Assembly (NCBI RefSeq): GCF_023278565.1
Contig: NC_064678.1
Coordinates: 2,356,001 to 2,420,000, forward strand
DNA from: Colletotrichum lupini
Taxonomy: Eukaryota; Ascomycota; Sordariomycetes; Glomerellales; Glomerellaceae
Reading direction: 5' to 3'
DNA length: 64,000 bases
The translations under genes were made by a program, and so were the position numbers. This document shows, piece by piece, positions 26,201 through 38,699 of this stretch. The first letter of the stretch is position 1. Each line of letters begins with the position of its first letter. The notes beneath the pieces are model-generated. The model saw nothing but the letters and a program-made list of their open reading frames with translations, was not told the origin of the DNA and ran no database searches.

Positions 26201-28186
26201 AAGGCTAGCCGCCAAGCTGGAAGCGGCATCTCTTTGGGCGGCGGTAGTGTCATAGCCAGTCTCTCCTGTTGATCCCTTTGGTAGCCTGAGAGACTTTTGA
26301 ACAAAATCGATGACATCAACCGCGGCGACGCTTTTCTTTTTATACAGCAGACCGACCAAATGTTCTACGGCTTCAAGGTATTGCGGTCGAGTTTTGATCG
26401 CCTTCAACCAGCATTTCTCCGCCTCATCTTGTCTGTTCAGGCAGTACAAAGTCGCCGCCTGATTCGACACTGCTTCAACATGACTATATGAAGAGTTAGT
26501 AAGGGTAAGTTCGTAATCCCATAACAATGAAAGCCAGACGCAAGACAAAGATGGTGGGATGAAGACTTACTTCGGCTCTAGTGAAGTGATTCGGGTAAAC
26601 CATTCTAAGGCTTCCTCGAAGTGTTCCAGGCCGTAGTGCAAGCAGCCTCCCAGTAGAACACCATCGATCCATTTCCACTCGGAATGCTCACATAGACGGG
26701 TGAGAAGCTCTAGGGAACTTTTGGCATTCGCAAGAGGTGAGCCTCTCGAGATCTGATTCGGATACGAAGATCCGCTGGAGTTCGTGACCGGGAAATTGCC
26801 ATGCCGGAAATCCGTAACCCCGTCCCAGCCAGCATGCTGCGTTGTGAGTGGCGATTTGACTCCCAAGGGACCGAATAGCATGCTGTCTTGGTTGTTTCTG
26901 TGGCTTGCGTTGGCCATCATAGCGGCATCTCCCGGGAAAAAGAGGTCCGGGGCCAAGGTGACGATGGGCTGTTTAGGTGGCTTGGGATATACCACCATTC
27001 TCGAGGTAGTGCTCAGAGCTGAGCCAGGCCTCAACTGCTGAGTTTTGCGCCCGTGATGCAAGAGTGCGAGTAAGTCGACATAACTTCGGTGCGCTTGAGC
27101 CAGCGCCTTTTCTCTGAATGCGGAAGAATGTGTCTTGTTCATAGAATCAACAGTGCTGATAGCTTGGTGCGGTTCTAGCGTAAGAGCCTCTAAATGAGTT
27201 TGCGCAGGTTGCAAAAAGCCAGACCCGTATGCTGAGAGGTGAGCGTAAGGATCCTGTGGAGTGAAGTGGGCAGACGGTCCTATAATCTGATTCTGCACCT
27301 TGGAGTAACGATGGTCGTAAATCGATGGTGACGGAGACGGGGTATGGTGCATCGGCGGGCCGACATAACTCTGCTCTTGCTGATGCGTCGGAAACCACGA
27401 GTTGGCTACATGTAGTAGTCCCGGGATACTGGCTCCGGTGTTCCCAGAAGGGAGGGTCCCGGGGAAGTATGAGTTGGTATTGAACAGCGAAGGCCGCGAA
27501 TGAAGCTGAGGAGTAGAGCCAAACAGCGCAGCCGTGTCCGGAGTGTTGAACCCGTATTGCGAAGAGGCCAGAGAGACGGTAGAGTGCATCGACTGGTGGG
27601 TCAAGTCCTGTGCAAGTGGCCATAGTTGATATGATGGAGGCGTTATGTTCAAACTACCGCCTGCCTGATCACGGACAGGTAAAGAATTGCGGATCTGGTC
27701 GGTGGTCTGATGAGGGCGGTTCGTATTATACGCCATTTGAACCGCCGGGAGCGCCATCTGCTTCAGGGGCGGAGGCCTCGAGGCGTATTGAGAACCATCG
27801 TAGCCAGCTTCAATAGTGCCATTCGGCGTTTTACGTCGCAACTGATGTTCCGGTCCGTCAAGAAAATGCGATTGGCCTGCGGCCGTCGTGCGGCGCTGTA
27901 TCGGTTGATTTGGGTGTGAAGAAGTCCGAATTGGAAAGGATCGTGGCGTCTTGCCGTCAGGGAAAAGAGCATTCGCCGAGCCGGCTGGCGGGCAGCGTAA
28001 GTTCTGATTGAACGTATACGTGCTGAAGTGAGGAAGCAGATGGTAGTTATGTTGTTGCGGTGGGTAGTCTTCTGGCTGGCGGTGCTGGAGGTGGTGCTGC
28101 TGTTGTTGTGGCTGCTGGAAGGGCGGGAGGGGATCGAAGTCTGGCGCCTGTGGCACCGTATGGTGCATCTGAACTAGAGGCAACAT
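23207..28186 (-). CDS. O-GlcNAc transferase-like protein (TPR + GT41)
   Basis: Four exons: 28186-26571, 26483-24576, 24514-23905 and 23842-23207. The introns are 87, 61 and 62 bp, with donors GTAAGT, GTAAGA and GTTCGT and AG acceptors. The spliced frame is 4770 bp, giving 1589 residues. Residues 1 to about 490 are low complexity, rich in Gln, His and Pro. Tetratricopeptide repeats follow (for example the segment around HTNLGSLLKDIGQLDLAIQM). The GT41 catalytic region starts with GYVSSDFNNHPLAHL across the exon 2/3 junction. Then come GFAGSLGAEWCDYLLAD, NFNQLYK at the exon 3/4 junction (the lysine that binds UDP in human OGT) and DTPECNAHTTAADVLW. Human OGT uses these motifs to bind UDP-GlcNAc and transfer GlcNAc to Ser/Thr of nuclear and cytosolic proteins. 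The fungal protein is much longer at its N-terminus and its substrate is not established here. The start at 28186 is the first Met of the frame; a nearby internal Met is possible. Confidence 0.92.
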
Positions 28187-30797
28187 GGGTTATGTGATGA
28201 AGACGACGAGGCGCTTCTGGGTATCATGGAGCGGAGCACGGAACGAGCGAGCTCAGCACGAAGGAGAGTGCTGCGAGTTCCAGGCTGGATATATCGATCC
28301 GGGAACCAGTTGTCATTGCCTGCTGGCTAAAGCATGGCTGACAGGCCGGCTGACGGGCATGGCCTCCGGGACGCCTCGAGCGAACGGCTGTGCCAATGCC
28401 CGATAGCAATGCCACCTGCCCTGCGGCCTTTCCAAGCCTAGGGACCTGGCTCTCTTGTGGTTCAAGTTCGATGAAGCGCGACGGAGGGCAATGTCGAGAA
28501 AGTATCGTTTTTCCCCCTCCGACAGAGGTTCGTCGTTACGTCGTAAAGTTAGCGCCGGGTTCGTCGGTCGGGGCAATGCGAGGCTGGGGGGCCTAATAGA
28601 GGAATGGTAACGTTAGAGACGTTCGGCCTGACCGGCAAGTTCAGCGACAAAGATCGCAGGAGGAGGGGTTGAAGCGGTCGATCGAGTGATCCTCTATTGG
28701 CGAGAAGAATACGAAAGCAACGTGGAGCGAGATACAATGCGACTATTGCGAGGTCTGCAGCGGCAGTAATAGTAGTAGCAGTAACGATAACTGTGGCGGT
28801 AGCCGCGACGGGAGCAGGAATGACAGCTATAGCTTGCAGCCGTGGCCGTGGCTACAGGTTTGGTTGTGGTCGGAAGATGCAATGCGATTCAGCCCGGTTT
28901 AGCCCCAGTTGGGTGGTGGTGGTGGTGGTGGTAGTGGTAGCCGTAGCACGGCAGCCGTTGGGAGAAGAAAGAAGCGCAGGTCAAATAGGTATGGCGATCA
29001 TCCAGGCGGACCACTCAGGCAGTCACAGCAGTCACAGCAGTGTGATAAGAAGTCAGAAGTTGGAGGCCAGACTATTGGAATGGGTATCAGCCCGATATAG
29101 CGAGTTAAGCTGAAGGCTGCCCTGTGGCCTAGATTTAATCGATTCGTCTCGAGGATCTGTCAAGAAGTCTCCAGTATCCCTCCCAGCTTATGGCCTCCAG
29201 CCTGACGCGGAGGTACGTATCCGAGAGCAGAGCATACCTTACAGCGTCAGGGAAAGGTCAGCGCACTATCCCCGTACGAGTACTAGACACTAATCTGCAA
29301 AGTATTGTGTATGCGCAGACCATGGGCATGGGGTGCCTAGTATTGGGGGTTTGGCTGCTCAAAGTCGGATGTCGTGACTGGGGTGGGTGTGATGAGGTGA
29401 GGAAAGGTACCTTGAGGCTTGACGCATGGTAGGTGACGGGGCGGGCGGGGTGGGGGGTCACAACTGGGGCGTGCTCCGTACTTCTCAAAAGCGGTCAGAC
29501 GAGGTGAGCAACGAAGGAGATACGGATACAAGACAGCAGGCAGCGGCTGGCAGCATCTCATAGGGATTTGGAACAATGGGATGCAAAGATGGAGGGGATG
29601 GTAAATGTCTCGGGGGACGGCGGTATTGTAATCCCCAGCCGTAGTCGAGAAAGGCGATTATACACCTCACGGTACAGGTGCGGATACAAAAGTATGTTTC
29701 GCAATTACCTGTTAAAGCACAAAACGGGAATGCCGTAACAAAACTTGGCAGTAAAGCGCGCGGCCGCTTGGGGAGGGTTGCTTAAGCAGAGAAGTTAACA
29801 AGGTGACACCAGGCCCTCCCCCGACTTGAAAATGCTCTTGGCCGAGGGCGCGGTGGGAGTGAAAGTCCTCGAACAAATGAGCAAGATATGCCTTCTCATA
29901 CGGGTGCCGTCAGCCGCGGACAAAATACTCATTATCTGTTGGACGTAAAGTAATGAGAAACGGCGGGCAACAACACCTAGTAAATCCAACAACGGAAGCA
30001 ACCCGACCTTTTATCAATCTTAAACGCCGGCCGGTGAGGTGACAAGCCTGGATCCATGCATTAGTGCCAAACACGTTGGTTTCGCCGCACTGCCCAGGAC
30101 AATGCTAATTTTACCAACCATACGTAACAAATTCACAATACCGGATAAAATAATCCTCCTTCCTCACTCAACTTCCTCTACGCATCTTGCGCAAGAACCA
30201 AAGGTCCCCTCATCCATGATTTAATGACCTAATTGCACAGTCTGAATCGTTTAAGCATCAGGTCACGTATTTAGGATATAGTCACAGGACACAACTAAGC
30301 ACACAGACATTCAGGTCCACCACCGAAGCCTGCAAGCCACCGAACGTCATTTGTATCTACCTTACAGGTGTCAGACCACACATGTGACCGGTTCTTCGAG
30401 GTCGCGTACTCTCCCGAACCATTCCCAAATGCTGCAATTACATCATTGTTGACCATGCCAGTCGGCGTGCGGAGTGCAATACATTGTTATGGACATGACC
30501 CTGCTGCTGAGAGGCTCCAACCTGTCTTGAGACCAGAAACTAGATATGCCATGGCACATCCGGAACTCTGAGCAGAAATGCCCACACCAATTCGCAGACC
30601 CTGACATCACAGCGCAATGGGGTAATTCGCGGTGAGCAAAATAGCAACAACCATCTTTGGAAACTTTGTCATTTGGTCATTTGGCAATTCTTTTTTTCTT
30701 TGCCCAAGGTTCTCCCTTTTGGGTAGTTCCCTTAATGCAGAACCATTCCTAAACTCCAGAAGTCATGCGAGAGTGTCCGTCCAGCTATTGACCTCCT
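28187..30797. promoter_or_regulatory. OGT upstream region and RPL12 3' flank
   Basis: About 2.6 kb between two minus-strand genes. It must hold the OGT promoter and leader on its left and the RPL12 3' untranslated region on its right. It contains a (GGT)n run at 28911-28940, GTAGCAGTAA-type short repeats at about 28760-28800, and a CTCCGTAC word at 29474-29481. I recognise no gene in it. Confidence 0.5.
28911..28940. repeat. (GGT)n microsatellite
   Basis: About eight GGT triplets followed by GTAGTGGTAG. It lies about 730 bp upstream of the OGT start codon, in the probable promoter or leader. Confidence 0.85.
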
Positions 30798-31620
30798 TTA
30801 TTCCTCGGGGACTGTTCATCTTGTTAGCCAGCTACTCCAACATATGACTGATCATTCTCCAAGTTTGGAACGTAAATGGTCGGATGTTTAGTACTTACTG
30901 TCAATCTCACCAGCGTCGATGGCATCGGTGATGGCCTTGGGGCTCTTGCCGTCAACCTGGCATCCAACACTGTTTGCCGTTCCAAGAATCTCCTTAACAC
31001 CTCCCTCCAATGTCTTGGAGAAAGACTTGTGGCGCATGGTTCTCGCAATCTCAATGATCTCCTCCAGGGGAACAGACTTGTTGTGCTTGATGTTCTTCTC
31101 CTTCTTGCGGTCGCGAGGGGGCTCCTTGAGGGCGCGGATAATGAGGGAAGAGGCAGTAGGAACAACGGAGACAGCGGCTTGACGGTTCTGGATGGTGAGC
31201 TTAACCGTCACGCGGAGGCCCTTCTATAATTCCAATCATGTCAGTCCTGTTCTAGCTCGCTTGCGGGGGTGTTAAAAGTTAAGGGTGGAGGAATTGTCAT
31301 ACCCAGTCGCCAGTCGCCTTCGCGATATCTTCACCAACTTTCTTGGGAGACAGACCGAGAGGACCGATCTTGGGGGCCAAGGCAGAGGAGGCACCAACCT
31401 CACCTCCGGTGGCCAGGAGGTGGCTGTATTCGCGAAATGTGTTAGAAAAACATAAAAAAAACCTCCTTCCTCGTCGCCGCAAATATTCTTAGTTATAGGG
31501 AAGGTGCGACGTACATGACCTTGACTTCGTTGGGATCGAATTTGGGAGCTGTGGTATACTATTAGTTTTCTTGTCGTCGCTTGTTCGGCCTCATGGCAGT
31601 CGAGAGGGTCACTTACGCAT
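30798..31620 (-). CDS. rpl12: 60S ribosomal protein L12 (uL11)
   Basis: Five coding exons: 31620-31617 (only ATGC), 31548-31515, 31423-31303, 31223-30899 and 30811-30798. The introns are 68, 91, 79 and 87 bp, all GT-AG. The spliced frame is 498 bp, giving 165 residues, the normal length of eukaryotic L12. The product starts [15 protein letters not shown], continues [20 protein letters not shown] and ends [13 protein letters not shown]. All of these are diagnostic of uL11, which binds the GTPase-associated centre of 25S rRNA in the large subunit and forms the base of the P-stalk. Splicing is required at both ends. The first exon carries one codon plus one base, and the last exon carries 14 bases that complete the conserved IPEE ending. 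Reading through the last intron would give a different, shorter tail (SKY). High confidence in all junctions because the protein matches the family across each. Confidence 0.96.
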
Positions 31621-32643
31621 CGTGTCTGCTCTCGGATCTGGGTCTGATGGGAAAGTTGGTGTCGAAAGATGGAGTTGAGGTCGAGTTGGACGGAGGAAAA
31701 TGTTGATTAGTTCTGTGCGCCTTCTCGCAGCCCTAGGCAAAAAAGACTAAGATACTACGCCACAATTCATGTGGCTGAGCGGAGAAAATCGGTGCACAAA
31801 AGCCTGGCCAATAACCTTTTTCGCACTCCACTATCCACGGAGGGTCTTTTCGCCAAAGAAAGCCGCAACTATCACGTGGTTTGTTCGCACCTACCCAAAG
31901 TGCCCTTGATTGATAATATTACCTGCCTAGGTACCTATCTGATCTTCTTATCAGCTCTCGCTACGGATAGACTAAGCCACATTCGCTACCTGCCCACGAC
32001 TACCTTAACTCTAGCCACACGTCGGAAACGCAACTTTGGCGAAGTCCATGCGGAGTGCGCCTCAGCGATTGCGGTACTGCCCTAGAAGTATTTGGGTACG
32101 GGTACAGGTGCCCACCTGATGTACTCCGTGGATTACCTTGCCTCCCTACCTAGGTACGCTCCCACTCCGTACCTACCTTAGTAGGGAATCAATCGTCTTG
32201 GTGGGGGCGGGGTTCTTCAGCTACCATACATCCCCACTCTGTCACGATTCACATGTACCAGGTCAAACGAAGTTGCGTCGGGTACATAGGTCTCCTGAAA
32301 TACCTTGGCTCGGGTAGAGTCTCAACATCGTTCAACTTATTGTCTCATTTGCCTTGCTCTCATGATTCAATGTGATAAATTTCACGGACCGCAAGGTGCA
32401 TTGGCCGCATTGGCCGCGTAAGTGAAATCTTACACGGAATTCTTCAGTGTTCATTGGCATTTGTCTTCATAACTACGGCAAAGTCTGAAGCCTTATATGC
32501 TAGAGACCTCCAGACTCCGAGTTGCGATTGTGCTCTACATCCCCCATCTTGTGGATTTGTCGTCTCTTGGTACGACGAAGACGACCACCCCGTCTTTGCT
32601 GGCACCGATATCCTCCTTCAGCCCATGACGATACGCAACTGAT
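31621..32643. promoter_or_regulatory. RPL12 promoter and SEC23 3' flank
   Basis: About 1 kb between two minus-strand genes, holding the RPL12 promoter and leader and the SEC23 3' untranslated region. A CTCCGTAC word and a CCTACC cluster occur at 32140-32180. I recognise no gene or operator of known function. Confidence 0.5.
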
Positions 32644-35298
<2,655 letters not shown>

Positions 35299-35350
35299 TC
35301 AAATGCTCTGCTACGGTCGATATTCAGGTGGTGCGGCTTCGGCGTGAATC

Positions 35351-35410
35351 CTGTAAAATGTGGTCAGTGGCGGATATTTGACCAGGAATAGCGGTACATT
35401 CAGTTCATAC
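35351..35410 (-). other. possible intron in the SEC23 5' leader
   Basis: Upstream of the SEC23 ATG, the minus strand has a donor-like GTATGA at 35410, a CTGAC branch-like word and a TTTTACAG acceptor ending at 35351. The 60-bp length matches the gene's other introns. It lies 59 bp before the start codon. This is a sequence-pattern inference without transcript support. Confidence 0.35.
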
Positions 35411-35697
35411 TTAGATTGCCAGCAGATGGTTTGCGAGTGCCGCGAGGGTTGCTGCGTTAAATAGAGGATAGGACGGAGAAGGTAGCTTGGTATGGCCACG
35501 GCACAGTTGACAAACAACGGCGGCTTTGAACTGTGGCCTACCGGCGGAGGCAATGTGGCAGGAACAAGCTGTAGTGGGGCTACCAAGGTACCTGCCAGTG
35601 ACCTACTAGTACTAGATCCATTGATCTCTAGCGCGGGGCTGCGGCTACGTATAAAGAGGTGCACCGCAAGGGTATATAGCCAGGACAGCTATAGAGG

Positions 35698-35833
35698 TAT
35701 ACCGAAGCATTATTTGTTTTGGTATTCTGCCTTTGCTGGCTGCTCGGGCGATTCTCGATATCGGTTACACGGTATTAATACACGGTATCAGTGGATACTC
35801 ACACTGTCTCGCTAGACTATACCGAAACATTAT
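35698..35833 (+). repeat. repeat unit, least-mutated copy, at the composition boundary
   Basis: The core unit at 35723-35818 begins TATTCTGCCTTTGCTGGCTG and ends at GTCTCGCTAGACT. It recurs in mutated form at about 36099-36140 (partial), 36175-36270 and 36537-36631. This first copy is flanked by TATACCGAAGCATTAT (35698-35713) and TATACCGAAACATTAT (35818-35833), exactly 120 bp apart with one G/A difference. It therefore looks like either a 120-bp tandem duplication or a short insertion with a 16-bp duplication. Later copies differ mostly by C-to-T and G-to-A. No coding potential. Confidence 0.7.
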
Positions 35834-36174
35834 AGTATACTAATCTATACCTAGCGAGTATAGAGCTTATGTAATTTAAAAAATTAAGAGTCTTATTAAA
35901 TTAAACGTATTAATTTTTATATTTTAAAACTAAGTAATATATTTTAATAAGGTTTTAATTATTAAAAATATTTTAAATAAGTTAAGATATTATTATATTA
36001 GCTTATTAATTAAAAAGCTTGATAATAACTTAATTACTTTTATTAATTACTTAGGTAGTTCTTTATATAAAACTTATAATATTAATTTATTTATTTTAAT
36101 ATTCTATTTTTATTAGCTACTCGGGCGGTTTTGGATATCGTTTATTTAATTTTATTTATTTTAGTTTATTTTAA

Positions 36175-36343
36175 TATTATACCTTTACTAACTACTCGGG
36201 TAGTTCTTAATATCGTATATATAGTATTAATATATAGTATTAATAAATACTCTTACTATCTCGATAGACTATTTTTTTTTAGGATTTTTTAACTTTTTAA
36301 CTTTCCCTCTTATAAAGTTCATAACTACGGATTATTAACGGCT
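36175..36343 (+). repeat. 360-bp-spaced direct repeat, first copy
   Basis: Contains a mutated boundary-repeat unit (ACTCGGGTAGTTCTTAATAT) followed by a T-rich stretch and AACTTTCCCTCTTATAAAGT. The same order of words recurs at 36537-36703. Differences between the copies are mainly C/T and G/A transitions. Confidence 0.75.
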
Positions 36344-36536
36344 ATTATTATTACTTTATAAGCCGCTTACTTAGCTAAGTTTATTACTCTTTAAGTAATA
36401 GTAGCTTATAATAATATAATATTAGAGATACTCTCGTTATTATTATTAAAAGTAATACTAACCTTCTTATTACTAATATTCGTTTTTAACTTTAACTCGT
36501 ATATATATATATATTTATTTATTTTTTTGTTTTTTT

Positions 36537-36703
36537 TATTTTACCTTTACTAGTTGCTTGGGCGATTCTTAATATCGATTATATAATATTAATACATATT
36601 ATTAATAAATACTCCCACTATCTTAATAGACTAATTTTTTTAGATTTTTTAACTTTTTAACTTTCCCTCTTATAAAGTTCATAACCACGGATCATTAACG
36701 GCG
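36537..36703 (+). repeat. 360-bp-spaced direct repeat, second copy
   Basis: Second copy of the block at 36175-36343, with GCTTGGGCGATTCTTAATAT in the matching position and the same AACTTTCCCTCTTATAAAGT downstream. It keeps slightly more C and G than the first copy. Confidence 0.75.
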
Positions 36704-36787
36704 ATATTAGGCGCTATATATATATATATATATATATTATTTCGGGTTTTTTCTAAAATTAAAAAACGCTACTTCCCTCGCTATTTC

Positions 36788-36820
<33 letters not shown>
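36788..36820. repeat. (TTA)n microsatellite
   Basis: Eleven uninterrupted TTA triplets in AT-rich DNA. Confidence 0.9.
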
Positions 36821-36822
<2 letters not shown>

Positions 36823-37012
36823 TTTAAGAGTTTTACTATTAGGGTAGTACTATTTAGCTAACTGGGTAGTACTTTACTTTAATATAGCCCGTGCGGCTAA
36901 TTAGAAACTAGGAAATTTTTAGTATACTTTTTCTGATCTACCTCTTATACTTACCGTAAGCCTAAGCTTAAAATCTTTACTTTTTAAGTACGTATTTCTA
37001 TTACTACTTAGT

Positions 37013-37202
37013 TATAATAGATTCGGGATGCGGCCGGCGATAGGACGCCGATAACTTAGCGACCGGTATACGGATTTTATTATAAAAGAACTTTTTAAAA
37101 AGCAGAGCCCTTACGAAGGACTCTATAAGCTTTAGTTTTATAATATACCTATACCTATATTATAGCCTCGCTAGTTAAGTACTTATAGCCTAATTTCTTA
37201 TA
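37013..37202 (+). repeat. 5' LTR of element A
   Basis: 190 bp, starting TATAATAGATTCGGG and ending CTAATTTCTTATA. It differs from its 3' partner by about eleven positions, all C/T or G/A transitions, with the T or A state always in this copy. TTAGT precedes it directly. Confidence 0.95.
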
Positions 37203-37559
37203 ATTCTAAAGCTTTTACCTCTACGGAGTAACTAATATAAGTAATAATAGATTATAGAAACGAACAGAACGTTAACGAAACGACGCCTAGCTGTTAGTAA
37301 AGAGCCGTTAGCGCCGACGAGCTATAGCTATCTAGAGTCGACTACTCGACCCCATTCTATCTAGGAGAACGAGCCTACTATAGGGCAAGTCCTACCTGAA
37401 TACTAGCGTTTATAGAAAAGCTAGACGAAGAAGATAATTGGGGTAGATCACCCTTATAGGCTAGTTACCCCGTTAATACCCTAAAGACCCTATTTATTAT
37501 GAACGGGGCGTTTATTAGCGACCGATCGCTGGATATACGAGGTTAAGGTGCGTATAAAA

Positions 37560-38530
37560 GCGCGGGTAGTACTAAAATAGCTAGTTTAGTAGACCTTATA
37601 GGCCTAATAATAACTTATTTCTATAAGACGATAAAAATAATAGTCGAAGATCGAAACTAAGAACGGCGTCGATACGAGGAGCTCGTTTAATAGCTTACCG
37701 AGCGGCCGGCGACGTATCTAGGTCGACGAGAATATAAAAAGCCTCCTTTTTATAACTATAAACCGATCGGAGAAGAGTTTACGAGTGCTTAGGTAGCAGA
37801 CTAGATTATTACTATAGAGGTAAGTAATAAGCTTCGCATAAAAAGCACTATAGAATAGTATATCGAATAGGCCCTATCTAAGATATCCCTATTACTATAA
37901 ACGTAATAGTATAATTACGAGAAGAGCCTCTAGGATCCCCTCTCCTAGGGCGACTTCTTAGCGTTTATTTACTAATAGTACGTAGACCCCGAGACTTAGG
38001 AACGGGAATACTATAAAAAGCTAAGGACGAAGAAGCTAAAGGAGGGCTAGACCCCTACCTAGTTCCTTACTAAGTAGTTAGCGATCTATTATAACCTAGG
38101 CATAGAAGATATAGAGAATTCGAAAGTAGAGGCATACTAGTTCTTTTTTAAACTACTATTTTAGTTATAGGACGATCTAATTTATTATAGGGTCTTAATT
38201 AAGAGAGTACGCAATATAGCTTACGAGGCTAATAGACTATAGTCGTTAAATTAATAAAAGGGTAGTAACTAGTCGTAAAAGGACGGTAAGAAGAGGCTAT
38301 ATCCGTTATTAAAATAACCGCGTCGAATATCCCCTTTTTATAAAGAAAAGAGTAGGGAGAGCTCTAAGGGGCTAGGCTCTAGGGACTTACTAGGAGTAAT
38401 ATTGTAAAAGCCGTATAATAAAAGTGCTCGCGCCGAGCTATTATAAAAGCGTCGTAATAATAATATTAAGTACTTTATATATAATAAGATAAGCTATATA
38501 TTTAGTAAGTACTAGAAAAATAAGTCGGGA
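37560..38530 (+). pseudogene. gag relic of element A with CCHC zinc knuckle
   Basis: A Gag-like frame can be followed once TAA/TAG stops are ignored, for example the segment DFLAFIYQQYVDPE and the later GIEDIENSKVEAYQ (Q read for stop). A retroviral zinc knuckle lies at 38471-38512. The spacing x2, x4, x4 of C-C-H-C is intact, but all four metal ligands now read Tyr (TGC to TAC, CAT to TAT), which is what G-to-A and C-to-T change at CpA/TpG would cause. Gag would have formed the virus-like particle and bound RNA. Boundaries are approximate. Confidence 0.8.
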
Positions 38531-38699
38531 GGTAGGGGCGACGATAAGCTGACGTACCCCCGATCGAAGCTAACGTTAGTAACTATCTAACGGGTTACTA
38601 CCGAGCCGAGAGTTATAAAGGTCGACTTATTAAAAAATAAGTAGGTATAGGCGATATACTTAATACGCTTGCGCTAAGTATTAAGAGAGTACTGATAAG

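Larger units (their letters stand above)
35834..37012. other. AT-rich RIP-mutated repeat relics upstream of element A
   Basis: AT-rich sequence poor in CpA, without open frames. It holds three mutated copies of the boundary repeat. Two of these (36175-36343 and 36537-36703) form an extended direct repeat offset by 360 bp, which includes the word AACTTTCCCTCTTATAAAGT in both. A (TA)n run lies at 36715-36738 and a (TTA)n run at 36788-36820. The last five bases, TTAGT (37008-37012), are the left target-site duplication of element A. Confidence 0.7.

Noticed and set aside
37203..37230. Possible tRNA primer-binding site after the 5' LTR of element A
   Set aside because: The sequence directly after the LTR (ATTCTAAAGC) lacks the TGG expected opposite a tRNA CCA end, and RIP prevents a safe call. 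A different priming mode is possible.
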